Shown here: positions 45,701-58,500 of the stretch, in pieces
Layout of the letters: each line of letters opens with the position of its first letter
Position numbering within the stretch: position 1 is the first letter of the stretch
From: Mugil cephalus
Taxonomy: Eukaryota; Chordata; Actinopteri; Mugiliformes; Mugilidae
Direction: 5' to 3'
DNA: 64,000 bases
Assembly (NCBI RefSeq): GCF_022458985.1
Contig: NC_061789.1
Span: forward strand, 3,327,501 to 3,391,500
Program-made: the position numbers and the translations under genes
Notes under the pieces: model-generated
Told to the model about the DNA's origin: nothing
The model's database searches: none
What the model saw: only the letters and a program-made list of their open reading frames with translations

Positions 45701-47927
45701 CTCGTAGAAAGTCTCGTCGCACAACTCTCGCAGTGTCTTCAGGCGTTTGTCAAAACACTTGGCAGACTTGGCTTTGATCAGTTGCGGTGTGTAGGACAGT
45801 TTGCGCTTCACGTCCTCCTCCTGCGCCGCTTCTTCTTCTTCACCTCCGTCTCCATCGATCCGAGCCCGGGCGTCCTCCAGCGCTTTCTCGCTGTAACTGA
45901 AGGGGTTGGCGAGCTTCGAGTATTTATCCAGCAGCTCCTCGCACTCGCTCAAGCACTCGTTTGTGCACTTCTGGCAGGTGACGGCGTTGGGATCCCGACG
46001 TGGACGACGATGGTAGGAGCTGATCTGCCTCAGCAGGTCCCGGTGTTCGTAAATGCTCTTCTCTACATTGGCGAGCTCGTTGGCTTTCTCCACGGCGTGG
46101 GCGGAGTACATGCACTGAGGCCCCGCCTCTCTTTGTAGCCCTTCCTCCCGTTGTAGCACAGAGTGAGTGTACCTGGAAGAGGGCAACAAAACAGAGTTAG
46201 GGTGCACTCACACTACAGCCAGTTGTCCTGTACCGTGCCGAACTATTAACTGCTCTCCTCTACGGCGATGCTGCTAACTAGCTTAGCGTGGGATCTCGCA
46301 TGGTATCAAAGGTGCTACATGTCTCGACTTTTTTTAAAAAAATGCAATACGTCGTCAGATGTTTCATAAAATTCGAGGTGTTACTTCCCTTTCCCAATAT
46401 TGACTTCGAGCACGTGTTGCAGGTTGCCCAGGTCTGCATCTTTTGACGTGAAGTCCACCCAAATTTTTGACAAACAATTGGCTTTAGGCATTTTGAAGGT
46501 TCACTTCCCTCCATGTTGGTGACGTGAAGCATCAGCATGTAGGACATTTTTTGTTATTTTATCTTCAACAAAGTTCTTGGAAGGAAAAAAAAAGAGCTAA
46601 AGGGGCGGTAATTAAAAAATTCAGTGGCACCAAAGTCTTGCTTTTCGGCCTGGTTGCTACCATTAGCGTGAGCAATGGTGTCGTAAAGGTACCAAATGTT
46701 GGTAACCATCCCTTAACCATAGAGTCTGGACTTTAGGGGGAAAGCATGGCACAGTTGCCTAGTGTTGGTGCGTCCTTAGTGGTAGGAATATGCAATAACT
46801 TACAATTTGCCATCTTGGATAAATGTGACCAACACAAGTTGATGATGTAGGCGTACTCAACATAGCTCAACATAGCTAACCTGTGATAGCGTAATAATCT
46901 AATGTGCAGAGCAGACTTGTCCCCCATGCAAAGTTTGCAAAAAGAAAAAAGATAAAGGCTAAGGATGGCCCCACCTGAACCATCCACCACCTGTACAACC
47001 ACAAGCTCGACAATGAGTTTATTTGACTGACTAATAACTGGTAAGTATCATCTTAGACAGAATGTAGAGGCAGATCAAAAACATGGATTGGAATTATAAT
47101 ATTTCTTATCATGATTTTTATCGTTATCGTTTTTCGGGATAACATTTATAGCTCATATCGCCCATCCCTAGTTGGTGGTGCACGTGTCTTCGATTGATTG
47201 AGATTGGGGTTCCAGGGTTCACTAGAAGTCATGGCTCTTTAAAAAGGTTGTGTTCATCTACTTTTTGTTGGATTGTTGTAACCAAACATTTCTTCTGGTT
47301 AAAAAGATTCGACTGAAGTTCTTACTCAAGGTCCCGGAGCTTCCTCTGGAGTTCCTTGGCGAACGCCCTCCTGTTCCCGGCCTTCAGACACTCGGATGCC
47401 TGCGAGAACCGGAGGGACATCTCCTGAAACTGCAGCATGATCTTCTTCTCGTCCGCCGCGACGTAGGCCATGCAGAACGGTCGCACGAAGCCCCTCGCCT
47501 CCAGGTCGTAGAGTGTGAGGTGGTGGACGTAGGCGAACGCCCCCTCCTTTGAGTCGCCCAACACCACCCGAGAGTCCTCCACGAAGCTGAGCCTTGGGTA
47601 GCCGCTTCCGGGGGGGTGCCCTACGAAGGAGGCCTGGTAGTCCACCGACATGATGCGCAGGGAGAAGTAGTTGAGGTCGAAGGTGCCGCAGATTTTGGGA
47701 TCATCTGGGATTGTGAGGAGAGGCTGTGGCCCCACCTGCTCGGAGAACTCCGAGATGAGGATGAAGTCTTTGGTGAACTTGGCGTAGGAGGTCTTGGCCC
47801 AGGGGTTGGTGTCGGCCACCGGGTGGAGAGGGATAGAGAACTCCTCCGGGAGAGCCCAGGGGTCCGGGTTCGTCTGCCCATACTCATCCTCTTTGGTGAA
47901 CGCCACCACGTCTGGGGAGCCTATCAT
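42725..47927 (-). CDS. smcr8: SMCR8, subunit of the C9orf72-SMCR8-WDR41 complex
   Basis: Three coding exons: 47927-47326, 46172-44454 and 43190-42725. They give 928 residues (human 937). SMCR8 is a DENN-type protein that with C9orf72 and WDR41 acts as a GTPase-activating complex in autophagy and lysosomal signalling. The N terminus MIGSPDVVAFTKEDEY matches the family. The longin/DENN core has FILISEFSEQVGPQPLLTIP and the conserved LEARGFVRPFCMAY, whose Arg (residue 145, human Arg147) is the proposed catalytic arginine. A long acidic Ser/Glu/Asp linker follows. The C-terminal DENN half has LSRYSRYISILD, RRGSTYFLHVQS and the final SVLYKI. The intron after residue 200 has good sites (GA|GTAAGA, TTCCAG). 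A non-coding exon ends near 48495. Confidence 0.97.
43535..43984. mobile_element. hAT-like non-autonomous element in smcr8 intron
   Basis: The left end ttagatcagaggtccttaat and the complement of the right end ttagatcatagttcttcaac form imperfect inverted repeats. The phrase tttttcaggcca at the left and catggaccccctgttgaaga at the right match the element at 53.1-53.46 kb. It is about 450 bp with no transposase. Confidence 0.7.
46173..47325. other. smcr8: smcr8 intron between coding exons 1 and 2
   Basis: A 1.15-kb intron. Its distal part at 47090-47170 (tcatgatttttatcgttatc ... tatcgcccatcccta) resembles the end of a fish non-autonomous DNA element. The rest is unclassified. Confidence 0.6.
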
Positions 47928-48494
47928 AGTGATGCTACTGAGCAAGGCATGAGAAACAGGAGACCACTCACAGTCATAACAAATCAGTCAGGGTTAAGAA
48001 GCGAAGGGCCGCCACATTAACCACAGACAGATTTATCATTCTGCTCTGCGGGTTTCAATCCAGCAATGGGTCCACAAAAAATAATTTATATCATTTAGAA
48101 ATTGAGCAATAATCAGTTTAAACTCCTACAGGATCCGCACAACCAGGTCTGGATTTAAGATTTTTTTCTTTTATATATAAAAATAAATAAAACGTGACAG
48201 ACAATAAAAGGTCTCTGTTGACAAAAGCAATTATCTAGCGCCAATCACAGCGTACGAGGAGGCATCAGACCATTCATGCTGTTCAGGAAGAATGAAAAAA
48301 AAAATGCAGAAATGTAAAAGCAGCATCGGTGGAGAGACGCTCTTCTCTTCCTCCTCTTCCTTTTCTTCGCGTCTTAATGCGTCGCCTCCTTCTCGTCCCT
48401 TCAGATTTAAAGTCCGGGACAGAAACACGGTCTGGAGACAGCAGCGCCGCGTTTAATACCCACATCCACATCCAGAGACGGACGCCATGTTTAC

Positions 48495-49512
48495 CCAGCT
48501 GGTTGTCGTCTGGTGGTCATGTGATCGATCCCCCGCCCATCTGGAGAAAATCCACCCTGAAACAAAAAATATGATAAAAAAATAAAAAAATAAAACTCAG
48601 CTTCCAAGTGCTGAATTTACTCGTTACACGTGGTTGTTTAGTTGTATATTAATTTAATTTCATTATTTTTTTAAAAATATTCAATTACTTTATTATTCGT
48701 GTGAATATTGTGTATATACATTTTTGTTTTTGTATTCTATTTTTATTGTTTATTTTTGGTTTTGTTTCTTAAAAGAAATTAAACTCAAATTTTAAAATAT
48801 TTTCGTTTAGTAATTTTTAGGTTTTTTAATTTTTGTTATTGTAAATGATTATAAATATTTATTGCCTTTATAAACGCCTGACCTCAAGCTGTTGTAACTT
48901 GTAACTTGTGTGTAATGACAGTTAAAGATCTTATATCTATATTTCTGGGGGTTAAATACTGAATGAATTTGTTTACCGTTTTAAACGTAGTAAACTCAAA
49001 ATTTGCATGGGAAAAAAAAAAAGCAATTAATAGAAATAGTTGCAAATATCGAAGTTTCTATTTCTGATTTAGGGTGTATGTCCCGTCGACAGTTAGATAG
49101 ATTTCTGTGATGTAACTAAAACAATCGAATTGGAAAAATGAATTATGATTAATATAATGAACAACATGTGTGACAAGAGTAGATAAGACTTGATTCTAAT
49201 CTATTTATTCTGTTATTTCTGGTGAATGTTGCTTTAATCATGAATTTGACCGTTTCCTGGTTTTACGACAGTATTACGATCCTAATTACGGCAGTTTTAC
49301 TCTAGGCAGGCGCGTACTTTGTAAACAGAGCTGAAATGTTAGCATGCGTTAGCACCTCTGAGGCGTGTTTTGCTCCTCTTAAAGTTTCTAAACAGTAGTT
49401 TTTATAAGTTTTGACTGACATTTCTTGTTTCTACGTGTTTTGTTTCTTAAAAATGAAGTTAGTCAGCTGGTGACAACTTTGAGCCGGCTGCTCGGAGTGA
49501 CAGCCGCCAGGG
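48495..49512. promoter_or_regulatory. Divergent promoter region of smcr8 and top3a
   Basis: The two genes are head-to-head. The smcr8 non-coding first exon ends at donor AGCTGG|GTAAAC (last base 48495). The top3a start codon is at 49513. A TCATGTGA M-box-like word lies at 48518-48525 next to the smcr8 leader. The middle (48.6-49.2 kb) is AT-rich. Whether there is one bidirectional or two separate promoters is not decidable from sequence. Confidence 0.5.
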
Positions 49513-52500
49513 ATGCTAGTGCTGCTCCTCCGGAGAGCGTCCTTACTTTTAACCGGTCCTCATCGGCTCAGCGGCCAGCGGAGGTGGTTCTGTGCGGCGG
49601 AGAGTGCCCTTTGGCCGGACACGCAGCAGCAGCAGCAGGAGGAGGCTGAGATGATCCGGAACCGGGCGCAGATTAAGCGGGTCCTGTGTGTGGCCGAGAA
49701 GAACGATGCAGCCAAAGGCATCAGCGAGATCATGTCCGGCGGCAGAGCCAGGAGGGTCAGCGCTGTCTCCTCCAACAGATTACACCTTTAATATTTAATA
49801 TTAAAGATCACAATTAGAGATCTTATGTTTCTAGGTTATACAGGTCTCTGATTTTCAGTTAGACGTGTTATAAACTTTATGACATTACTAATATTGTTGG
49901 GATCTTAGACTGTAAACAAGCAGTATGTTGACATCTACTAATTATGGACAAGAGACAGAAACAAGTAGTAAATAACTTAACAAAATACTGAGATTGCTCT
50001 ACACTGGATTACATATGTTTGCATGTAATTAGTTATAAGTAATCAATAATGTAATATGCACTTTTGCCGCCGTAGGTGTCAAACAAATAGTCAAACATAT
50101 GTGAGAAAATTACATAGAAGAAGAATTTGTCCACTGTTTTAAAAACACTGAGACCCAGGACTAAAGAGCAGACATCAATGAGCACAAATTACACTTAATT
50201 TTCTTAAGAAATTAATTTTTTTTTAAGGATAGTTAATAAAATATAAACATTCTCCTAATTTACTTGTTCTTCTTTGCACTAAAACAAATAGAAAACATCT
50301 GGAGCTGATGTTACTTATAGGTTATTATTCCGTTATCTTACGGGTAAACGAACTAAAATGAGTTTGACTCCACTGACTTATACAATGAAATGTCACATAA
50401 ACACCAGGACGAATATAAAAGGTGAAGATGAATAAAAACCTCTACATTTTCCTTCTTTTCATGTAACTCACAATTACAGATTTACTAAAACTGCCGCTCA
50501 GCGACCATCATCACCGACACAGTTTGGTTTAAGATGCAGATCAGAGTAACTACAGGAAGAAAAACAAAGCAGGAGGTAAATAAGATTGTGTTCTTTCTCA
50601 TTTCAGAGGGAGGGACTGTCAAAGTTTAATAAAATCTACGAGTATGAATATCATCTCTTCGGTCAGGTGAGCAAAAGCAGAGGATTCGTTTAATCCCAGG
50701 CCCCTGAACGCCTCTTCTGTCGCGTTTCACTTTATCTCTGATTTTCTTTCCGCTCCTAGAACGTGACGGTAACAATGACGTCGGTATCCGGTCATTTACT
50801 GGGTCTGGAGTTTAAAGCCCCGTTCCAGAAATGGTGCGTTTCAAAAGAACTTATTTATTTATTTATTCTTATTGTGTGTCAGCATCTCGACATAGTGTCG
50901 TGATTGTGTTTGTCTCCACAGGCACAGCTGTAATCCTGTGCTGCTGTTTGATGCAGAGGTGGAGAAGTATTGTCCAGATAACATGACGCAGATCAAGGTA
51001 TGTTAATACTTCACGTAACGTGTGGGATCTGTCACTTATTACTGGTTTGACTTATTAATTCCTACTTAATGTTTCTTCCTTCTTGTTGTGTTTCTTGTGT
51101 GTTTGTCCAGCGGACGCTGGAGAAGGAGGCGAGGCAGTGCCAGGCGTTGGTCATCTGGACCGACTGCGACAGGGAGGGAGAAAACATCGGCTTTGAAATC
51201 ATAGACGTTTGTAAAGCAGGTACAGAAATAACATCTGTTTAATGTGATGTTTTGGCTTTGTGGAGGTTAACTTATCTGATGTGTGTGGGTTTTTATTTTT
51301 TAGTGAAGCCCAATTTACAAGTCTTTCGTGCAAAGTTTTCTGAGATCACCCCCAACTCGATCCGGAGAGCCTGTGAGACGCTGACGGAGCCGGACGCTAA
51401 CGTCAGCGACGCTGTCGACGTCCGCCAGGAACTGGACCTGAGAATAGGTGAAGAAAAACACCGAGCACAGACAACAGGAGACATGAGCTGATCTATCTCT
51501 GAATTCACTCCTTCACACAACAGGAGCAGGAGAAATTCTGAACCTATTTCTAGTTTTGTAATATGGCCGCCACAGTGTCAGATTTTCACTTTAGACTATC
51601 GTTGTGGACGAAAAGGAGGAAGGGGAGCTGTGGATTAGAGGTTAGAGGCACAACTTGGAGCCCTCTCCACGGCTGTGGTGCCCTGAGCGACCACCTAACC
51701 CCCCAGTTTGATCCCCGGGCCCCACTGCTCCATCTGTACACTCCACTGAGTGAACACATTTCCCCACTGTGGGACAATTAAGGGTTACAATTTATTTATT
51801 TATTTTATTTAAGTGTCACAATGACGATATTATCACGATATCAACAAAAAGGTAAATAACAACAGCAAAATCCAGGAAATGCATCTTTTTTTATTATTAT
51901 TATTTATGTAATTTTCTCTCTTTTGGGAGATGAATTACACTCAGAATAACACTAGAATGGAATAAAACAGATTTAAATCACACTGTGTTCATGTGGCACT
52001 GGATCGTTTACACCAGGAGGTCCCACAGAAATGAATCTGAGGTAAAGGTCGTGGCCCAAAATGATAATTTTTATTTAAATATGGTTAAACATGCTTATAT
52101 ACAGCATGTGTGTACAAAATAAACACGATCACAAATTCATTTCTACATAATATCATACGCACATTTTTATCGTTAATACCATGACAGCCCTATTTAGTAA
52201 TTAACATTTAACATGGTTGAATTTAACCCTTTAAAATTGAAGGGATCGATGCTGATCCGTTAACGCTGTATTTGAATTACTGTAACTCACAGTGTTTCTG
52301 AGCTACTGGGAAGTTGCGCATTCGTCTGGAAAACCTTTGTGACATCTCAAGGGTACAACTAACTTCTTTTTCACCAACAAATTCCACTAAACAACTCTCC
52401 TTACGAAGATTTTTCATCTCCAGGAAACTTTTCACTCCTTTTAAACGTTGTTGTTGTTGTTGTTTCAGCCTTTAGCTGAGTTGTTAAATCATCCACATTC

Positions 52501-55500
52501 ACTCGTTACTAACTGTTGTCTGACTCAGTTCCAGAGTAAAATTCCTCCACACAGTCGACATGTTTAAATTCTTCTTGCATCATTTTGTACCATCTCATGC
52601 TTCTATGTGGTTGAGAATGACAAATAAAAATCCACCACTAACACAGAAGAAGAAGAAGAAGTTATGACGCTGCACAGACTGAAAAGTCTCGTATGTCTTC
52701 ATGTCTCTCGTCTTCAGGTGCGTCCTTCACTCGCTTCCAGACGCTTCGGCTGCAGAAGATCTTTCCCGAGTCTCTGGCCAATCAGCTGATCTCCTACGGC
52801 AGCTGTCAGTTCCCCACGCTGGGCTTCGTGGTGGAGCGCTTCAAAGCCATCCAGGCGTTTATACCCGAGACCTTCTACAAGATTAAAGGTACGTCCACGT
52901 CCCACCCAAACCCCAACACGCACACACCTCAGAGTCATCAGATCCAGGGTTTAACTCTGTCTCTGTCTCAGTGCTCCATGAGGTGGAGGAGGACGCCGTG
53001 GAGTTCAGCTGGAAAAGAAACCGTCTCTTCAACCACACGGCTTGTTTGGTGCTTTACCAGATCTGCATGGAGGTAGGAGCAACATCTGGAGCAACATCTG
53101 GAGCAACATCTAAACCAGGGGCTTCAACGTTTTTCAGGCCAAAGATCCAAACTGATGTAGAGATGAAGCAGGGACCCCCCTACTTACTATATGTGTTCAA
53201 CATTAAACTCGGCCTAGTGCTATTTATAAATATACATTATTATTATCATTTTGCATCAATATCAAGCCATTCAGATAATACACAGGTTCAAATATTAATT
53301 TTTTATTTCAAACTTGTGCAGCAGTAAAGTGTTTGAGAAGGAAAATTTGAAGGTAAAATAAAAAAAAATATATAAAAACATCACCCAAAGATTTTGCGAC
53401 CCCCCTGCAGTACGTCCGTGGACCCCCCAGGGGTCGCGGACCCCCTGTTGAAGACCTATAATCTAAACCTCTCCAGATGTGCTGGTTGGAGGATTATTCG
53501 CTTGCGTCATGACTTTGTGCAATGAAACATATTTTGGAACAAACTCTCTCTTATTGAAACCACACGTGTTAAATTATTATATATTTATTTGTAATTTAAT
53601 TTAATGATGCAGCAAAATCAGGTCAAACCACAGCGTCATCAGTTATTATCGTACGAAGGCTGATAAGATAATAATCTTATACTTTAATGATTCAGATTGT
53701 TGTTTTCGTCTTGAACCTCGTGTGGTTTCTCTCTTCCTGGCGACGGGGCCGAGGTGTCGACTCATTGTTTCCCTGCGACGCTGACGGGGCTCAGCAATTA
53801 TCACTTCATCGCTTTACACGGCTCCTCACCAAGAAAGATGTGAGCATCAGGCGACAAACCAGAGTCAGAGACGCCTCCTCTCAGCAACACGCTCTAAAAA
53901 TCTGTGGCTTCGCTTTGATTCATTTAAACCTGTAACACAGAGACGGGAATTAGTAAAAAAATATTAAATATTCAGTCTTTTAAGGTATTTATGGGAGGAT
54001 GCGGTTGGGTTTATTGGGTATAATGTACAACACATTAATTAAACCTGGATTAAACTGGACTGTAATTTAACACATTGACTATAATATAATATAATATAAT
54101 ATAATATAATATAATATAATATAATATAATATTTAAGGATATGAGTTTATTAAGGAACAAAAACCTCAAATTAACATAAATTATTATTAAGATTGTTCAA
54201 TATCTTGTTATTTGTTCATATATTGAGGAGAAAAATAGTGAATTCACATTAAAATATGCACCTAAAATAGTGTGAGAAATCAAAGTAATAAATAAATAAA
54301 CGGTTTGAGATGTTTTAGGGACGTATTCATGAACCCCAGTGTTTCTAAAATACTGAAAACATACACGCCAAAACATTAGGTACACCAGTGAAAATGAATT
54401 AAAGGTGATAATTAAACCTGGATGGATGATTTTTGCTGTTAAACTGGATTAAATTAAAAACTTTTCTGTTCTGAAGTTTCTAAAATATCAAAAATAACAG
54501 CGAACACGTGTCAGTTAAATGGCTTTAAAAACACTTTACAATCAGCAGCTCTCTCAGAAGTTCAGTTCTTTTTGTCTAGAGTCGATATTCTTCACTTAAC
54601 CACTCCATGTGTGTGTCCTTGAGGACGAGCGAACCAACGTTTTCAGTGATTTTATTTCCTCGTTAAACATTTGTTGCCGCCGCTTACAGCTCGTCCTCTT
54701 ACCTTATCTGCAAATATGCGTATCTGAAGGAACGTGTGTGGTGTCACCTGTGCTCTCGTGCTTCTAGACGTTATAAATAGTTTAACATGTGACCATAACA
54801 CCGCAGGTTTTTAACATTAGAGATCAATTATCACTAAGTTAGTTATGCCTTCAGTAGATCAAGGTTTGTTTACGGACACGATGAAACAGACCTGTCCTCT
54901 GTTAGAGCTTTGATTTCATGAGTTAAAAATGTTCTTCTAATGTTTAAAATCTGCCTGAGGCTCAGCAAAGTTTTGAATAATGGTCGAACAGCTTTTACTT
55001 TGAGGTTAAGACGAAACTTAGCAGTTGTGAAATGTCTTATCTTTGTTTATTTCTTTTAAAATAATCTTAAACTCCAAGTGGATTGAGTCACATTGAACCC
55101 GACCTGTGTTCTTCTTCCTGCAGCTGTTAGCAAACAGTGATAAATGAAAAAAAAAATAAAGAAAGAAAGTGTTGTCGACCTGCACAAGTAAAACGTGTTA
55201 AAAGCCACATGTGAGCGGAGAATAGCATTTCATTCATTTCATTCATTTCCAGGATCCCATGGCAACAGTCACCTCAGTAACCAGCAAACCCAAGAGTAAA
55301 TGGAGGCCGCTGCCTCTGGACACTGTGGTATGAATATCAATCCAAACACTCATGTAATGCATCTTAAAAACATGTTGTTTTTTTTTTTTTTCAGCACAGC
55401 AGAAACTTATAAACAGTTTTTATCTGAATCTACAGGAACTGGAGAAGCTGGCGTCTCGTAAGTTGAGAATAAACGCCAAAGAGACCATGAAAATTGCGGA

Positions 55501-58500
55501 AAAGCTCTATACTCAAGGGTGAGTGTGCAGCTTTCTGAGGGAAATACATACTGCTGACCATATGTTACGTCTGTCATTTGAACCCATTTGAGTCGGTTCG
55601 CTGGCTTGATGCCACTTTATCAGACACTTTGAGGTGTTGCTGAAATTATCAAATGTATTTTTTTTTTTTTTTTCTGTTTACCAGGCTGTCAAACCACCTC
55701 AGAGTTGTTCCTATTTTAGTTCAGGAGGAAGAGACCATCTGTCATCTAATGGATGAGTTAGATTAGACGTTGCCTCTATTTATTATCGTTACTTTATTTT
55801 AAACCTTGTTTGAACACGTTAAGGTAGAATTCTCATTTTCAGGTGTTTAGGTCCATGTCACAAATGAAAATACAATCAAGAAGCAACAAAATAATAATAA
55901 TAATAATAATAAAAAACATTGATAGATCAGTGAAAACATGAAAGTAAAGGAATATTAACACATTGAAAAGAGTATAAAATAAAATTAAACAATTAAGGGA
56001 TAAGATTTTTGACATAAATCACGAATTAAATGGGACCAAGGACAGAACCTTGGGGAACTCCGTTTGTAACGAGGAGAAAAAAAAAAACAGAATATTACGC
56101 AGCCTGACGCACTTACCTGATAAATACTTTTTAGTTTCTATGTGTGTAATTTTTTTTGCAATTTCCTAACAGATTTATCAGCTACCCTCGCACGGAGACC
56201 AACATTTTCCCCGCTAGCCTGGCGCTCGGCCCCCTGGTGGAGCAGCAGACTCAAAGCCCGGTCTGGGGGACGTTTGCCCAACGGGTTCTTGAGCAGCCGG
56301 GGGGTCCTAACCCACGGCAGGGCAAGAACTCTGACCAAGCCCACCCTCCCATACACCCCACAAAGTTCTCCAACACACTGCAGGTAATTACTGTCTTAAT
56401 GTGACATAACATATGTAACACCTCTTTAAAATGTGACAATAAGAACGAGGCAATTAGCAAATAATCATTTCTGTTGTTTTTTTTTTCAGGGAAACGAAGG
56501 ACGTTTGTACGAGTTCATTGTCCGACACTTCCTGGCTTGCGTATCCCAGGATGCTTTGGGGCATGAGACGGTGGTGGACATAGACATCGCTCAGGAGAAG
56601 TTCTCCACGTCGGGGCTCATGATCATCGCGAGGAACTACCTGGACGTTTACCCCTACGACCGGTGGAGCGCCAAGGTACACGGGTTTGGGGTTCGGTCTT
56701 TTAAATAAAATACTAAACAAGTAAATTAACCATTTATCCTTTAATATATCAAACTAGAAAACAGAAATCAATCGTTACTTGATTCACATAAAAGAAGTTT
56801 TTGTAGGTGAAAAAGAAGTTGATTCAATGATTTAAAAACTTTTCTGTCTTTTCTTTTCTAAACTCCTATGTAATTTTAGACTTTGTCTCATCTGAATTTA
56901 TCTCTGAGCGTTTCTAGCACCATTTAGTTTTTTTTTAGTGCTGAACGAAATATAGTGAAGGAAAATACAGCTGTTATTTGACTTGTATTGCATCGCATTT
57001 ATTTTTAAAATTACGTCGGTAGGAAGAAAATTACGTTTAATGTGCACTTTTTTTTCATTTTTGGATATAAAAATAAAATTCAAAGATTCAAGGAGTTTAT
57101 TGTCATGTACACATGTAGAAGCATGATTTTAAATATATAAAACAAATATAGAAGTAGAATGTAAGAAGAATCTAAAAAGGCAAATATAATACAAGATATA
57201 AAAAGTGCAAAATATCAATGTGCAAATGAGAAAAGTGAACAGTGTTTGGTGTGAAGTCCTCTCAGCTGTTTGTCTGATGGGGAAAAAGGATTTCTTTAGT
57301 CTCGAGGTTGATTTCACACTCTTTTTGTTTTGTTTTGTTTGTTTTTTTAAAGGTTTGTCTTTGATAAGGTGACAAAAAATTCCAGTGCAAAAGTTGAAAA
57401 TAGAGGGTGGTTCGTATCTTTATTGACTTTCGTATCTTTAAGTTGTTTCCAGCTCAAAAACGTTCATTTTTTCTTCTTTAACTTTCAATAATAGTGATGA
57501 TTCTTTTATTAAGACGAGTCTTCTTCAGATCTTCAGATCACTGCCTCCACCTGATGATTTCTTTAATTCACTTGTTTCATTTGGCAAAACAATAAAGGTA
57601 GAATTTGACTGTCTTTGCTGCACCTGCCTCATAGTAATGGAGGTTTAAAGTGACCAAATATAACTTGGTATTACTGGTGTGTGCAGTTAAAGACTATTAA
57701 ATTTTATTTTGTGACGATGGATGTTCTACAATGGAAAGAAATGGAATCTAAGTGTTTGCACTTGCTTTTACCCCAGTATTTCTACTTGTTATGTAGCTGT
57801 TAAGAATATGATAAGAGCGTGGTTTGAAGTATAAAAGTCTACTAAAGAAACTCGCCTTTTATCTCAGTCCTATTTTGGGAAATCAGCTTTTTATACCAGG
57901 AAGAGCTGATGCTGTATTTAGACAATGAGCGGATTAGAGTGGATTCAGGATTTCATATCTGCCTCATTCAGGTAACATTTGAAGCAATTAGATGTAAATA
58001 TGACAGAGATAAATCTGAACCCTGGAATGATTAAACACCGGTTCCTCCTCTGGTGACGTTTCGTTCTCTAGGTGATTCCAGTGTATGAACAGAACTCCCA
58101 GTTCCAGCCGACGGCCATCGAGATGGTGGACGGACAGACGAGTCCTCCTCAGCTGCTCACCGAGGCCGACCTCATTTCACTGATGGAGAAACACGGCATC
58201 GGTAGATTTCAGACGCACAAAGACACATACAAACTGAGAACATATTACTATTACATATTGCTGCTTTTAAATTGTTTGACTTCAACAAACTTGGTGCAAT
58301 AACGTTGGAGGATTTTTATCCCAGAACTGTGTGAACTGAGCCAGGTTCATGGGTTCGACCACTCGTCTTCTGTTTGATTGAGGTCAGGGTTTTGTGAACT
58401 CACCTACTTTACCTCAACTCCTTTGTCCTGAAGCCATTTTGTCACAACTTTTGAAGGACGTTTGGGCTCATTGTCCATTTATTAGACCCATCTGAGACCC

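Noticed and set aside
44519-46138. Several plus-strand frames of 117-152 codons
   Set aside because: Antisense shadows of the large smcr8 coding exon.
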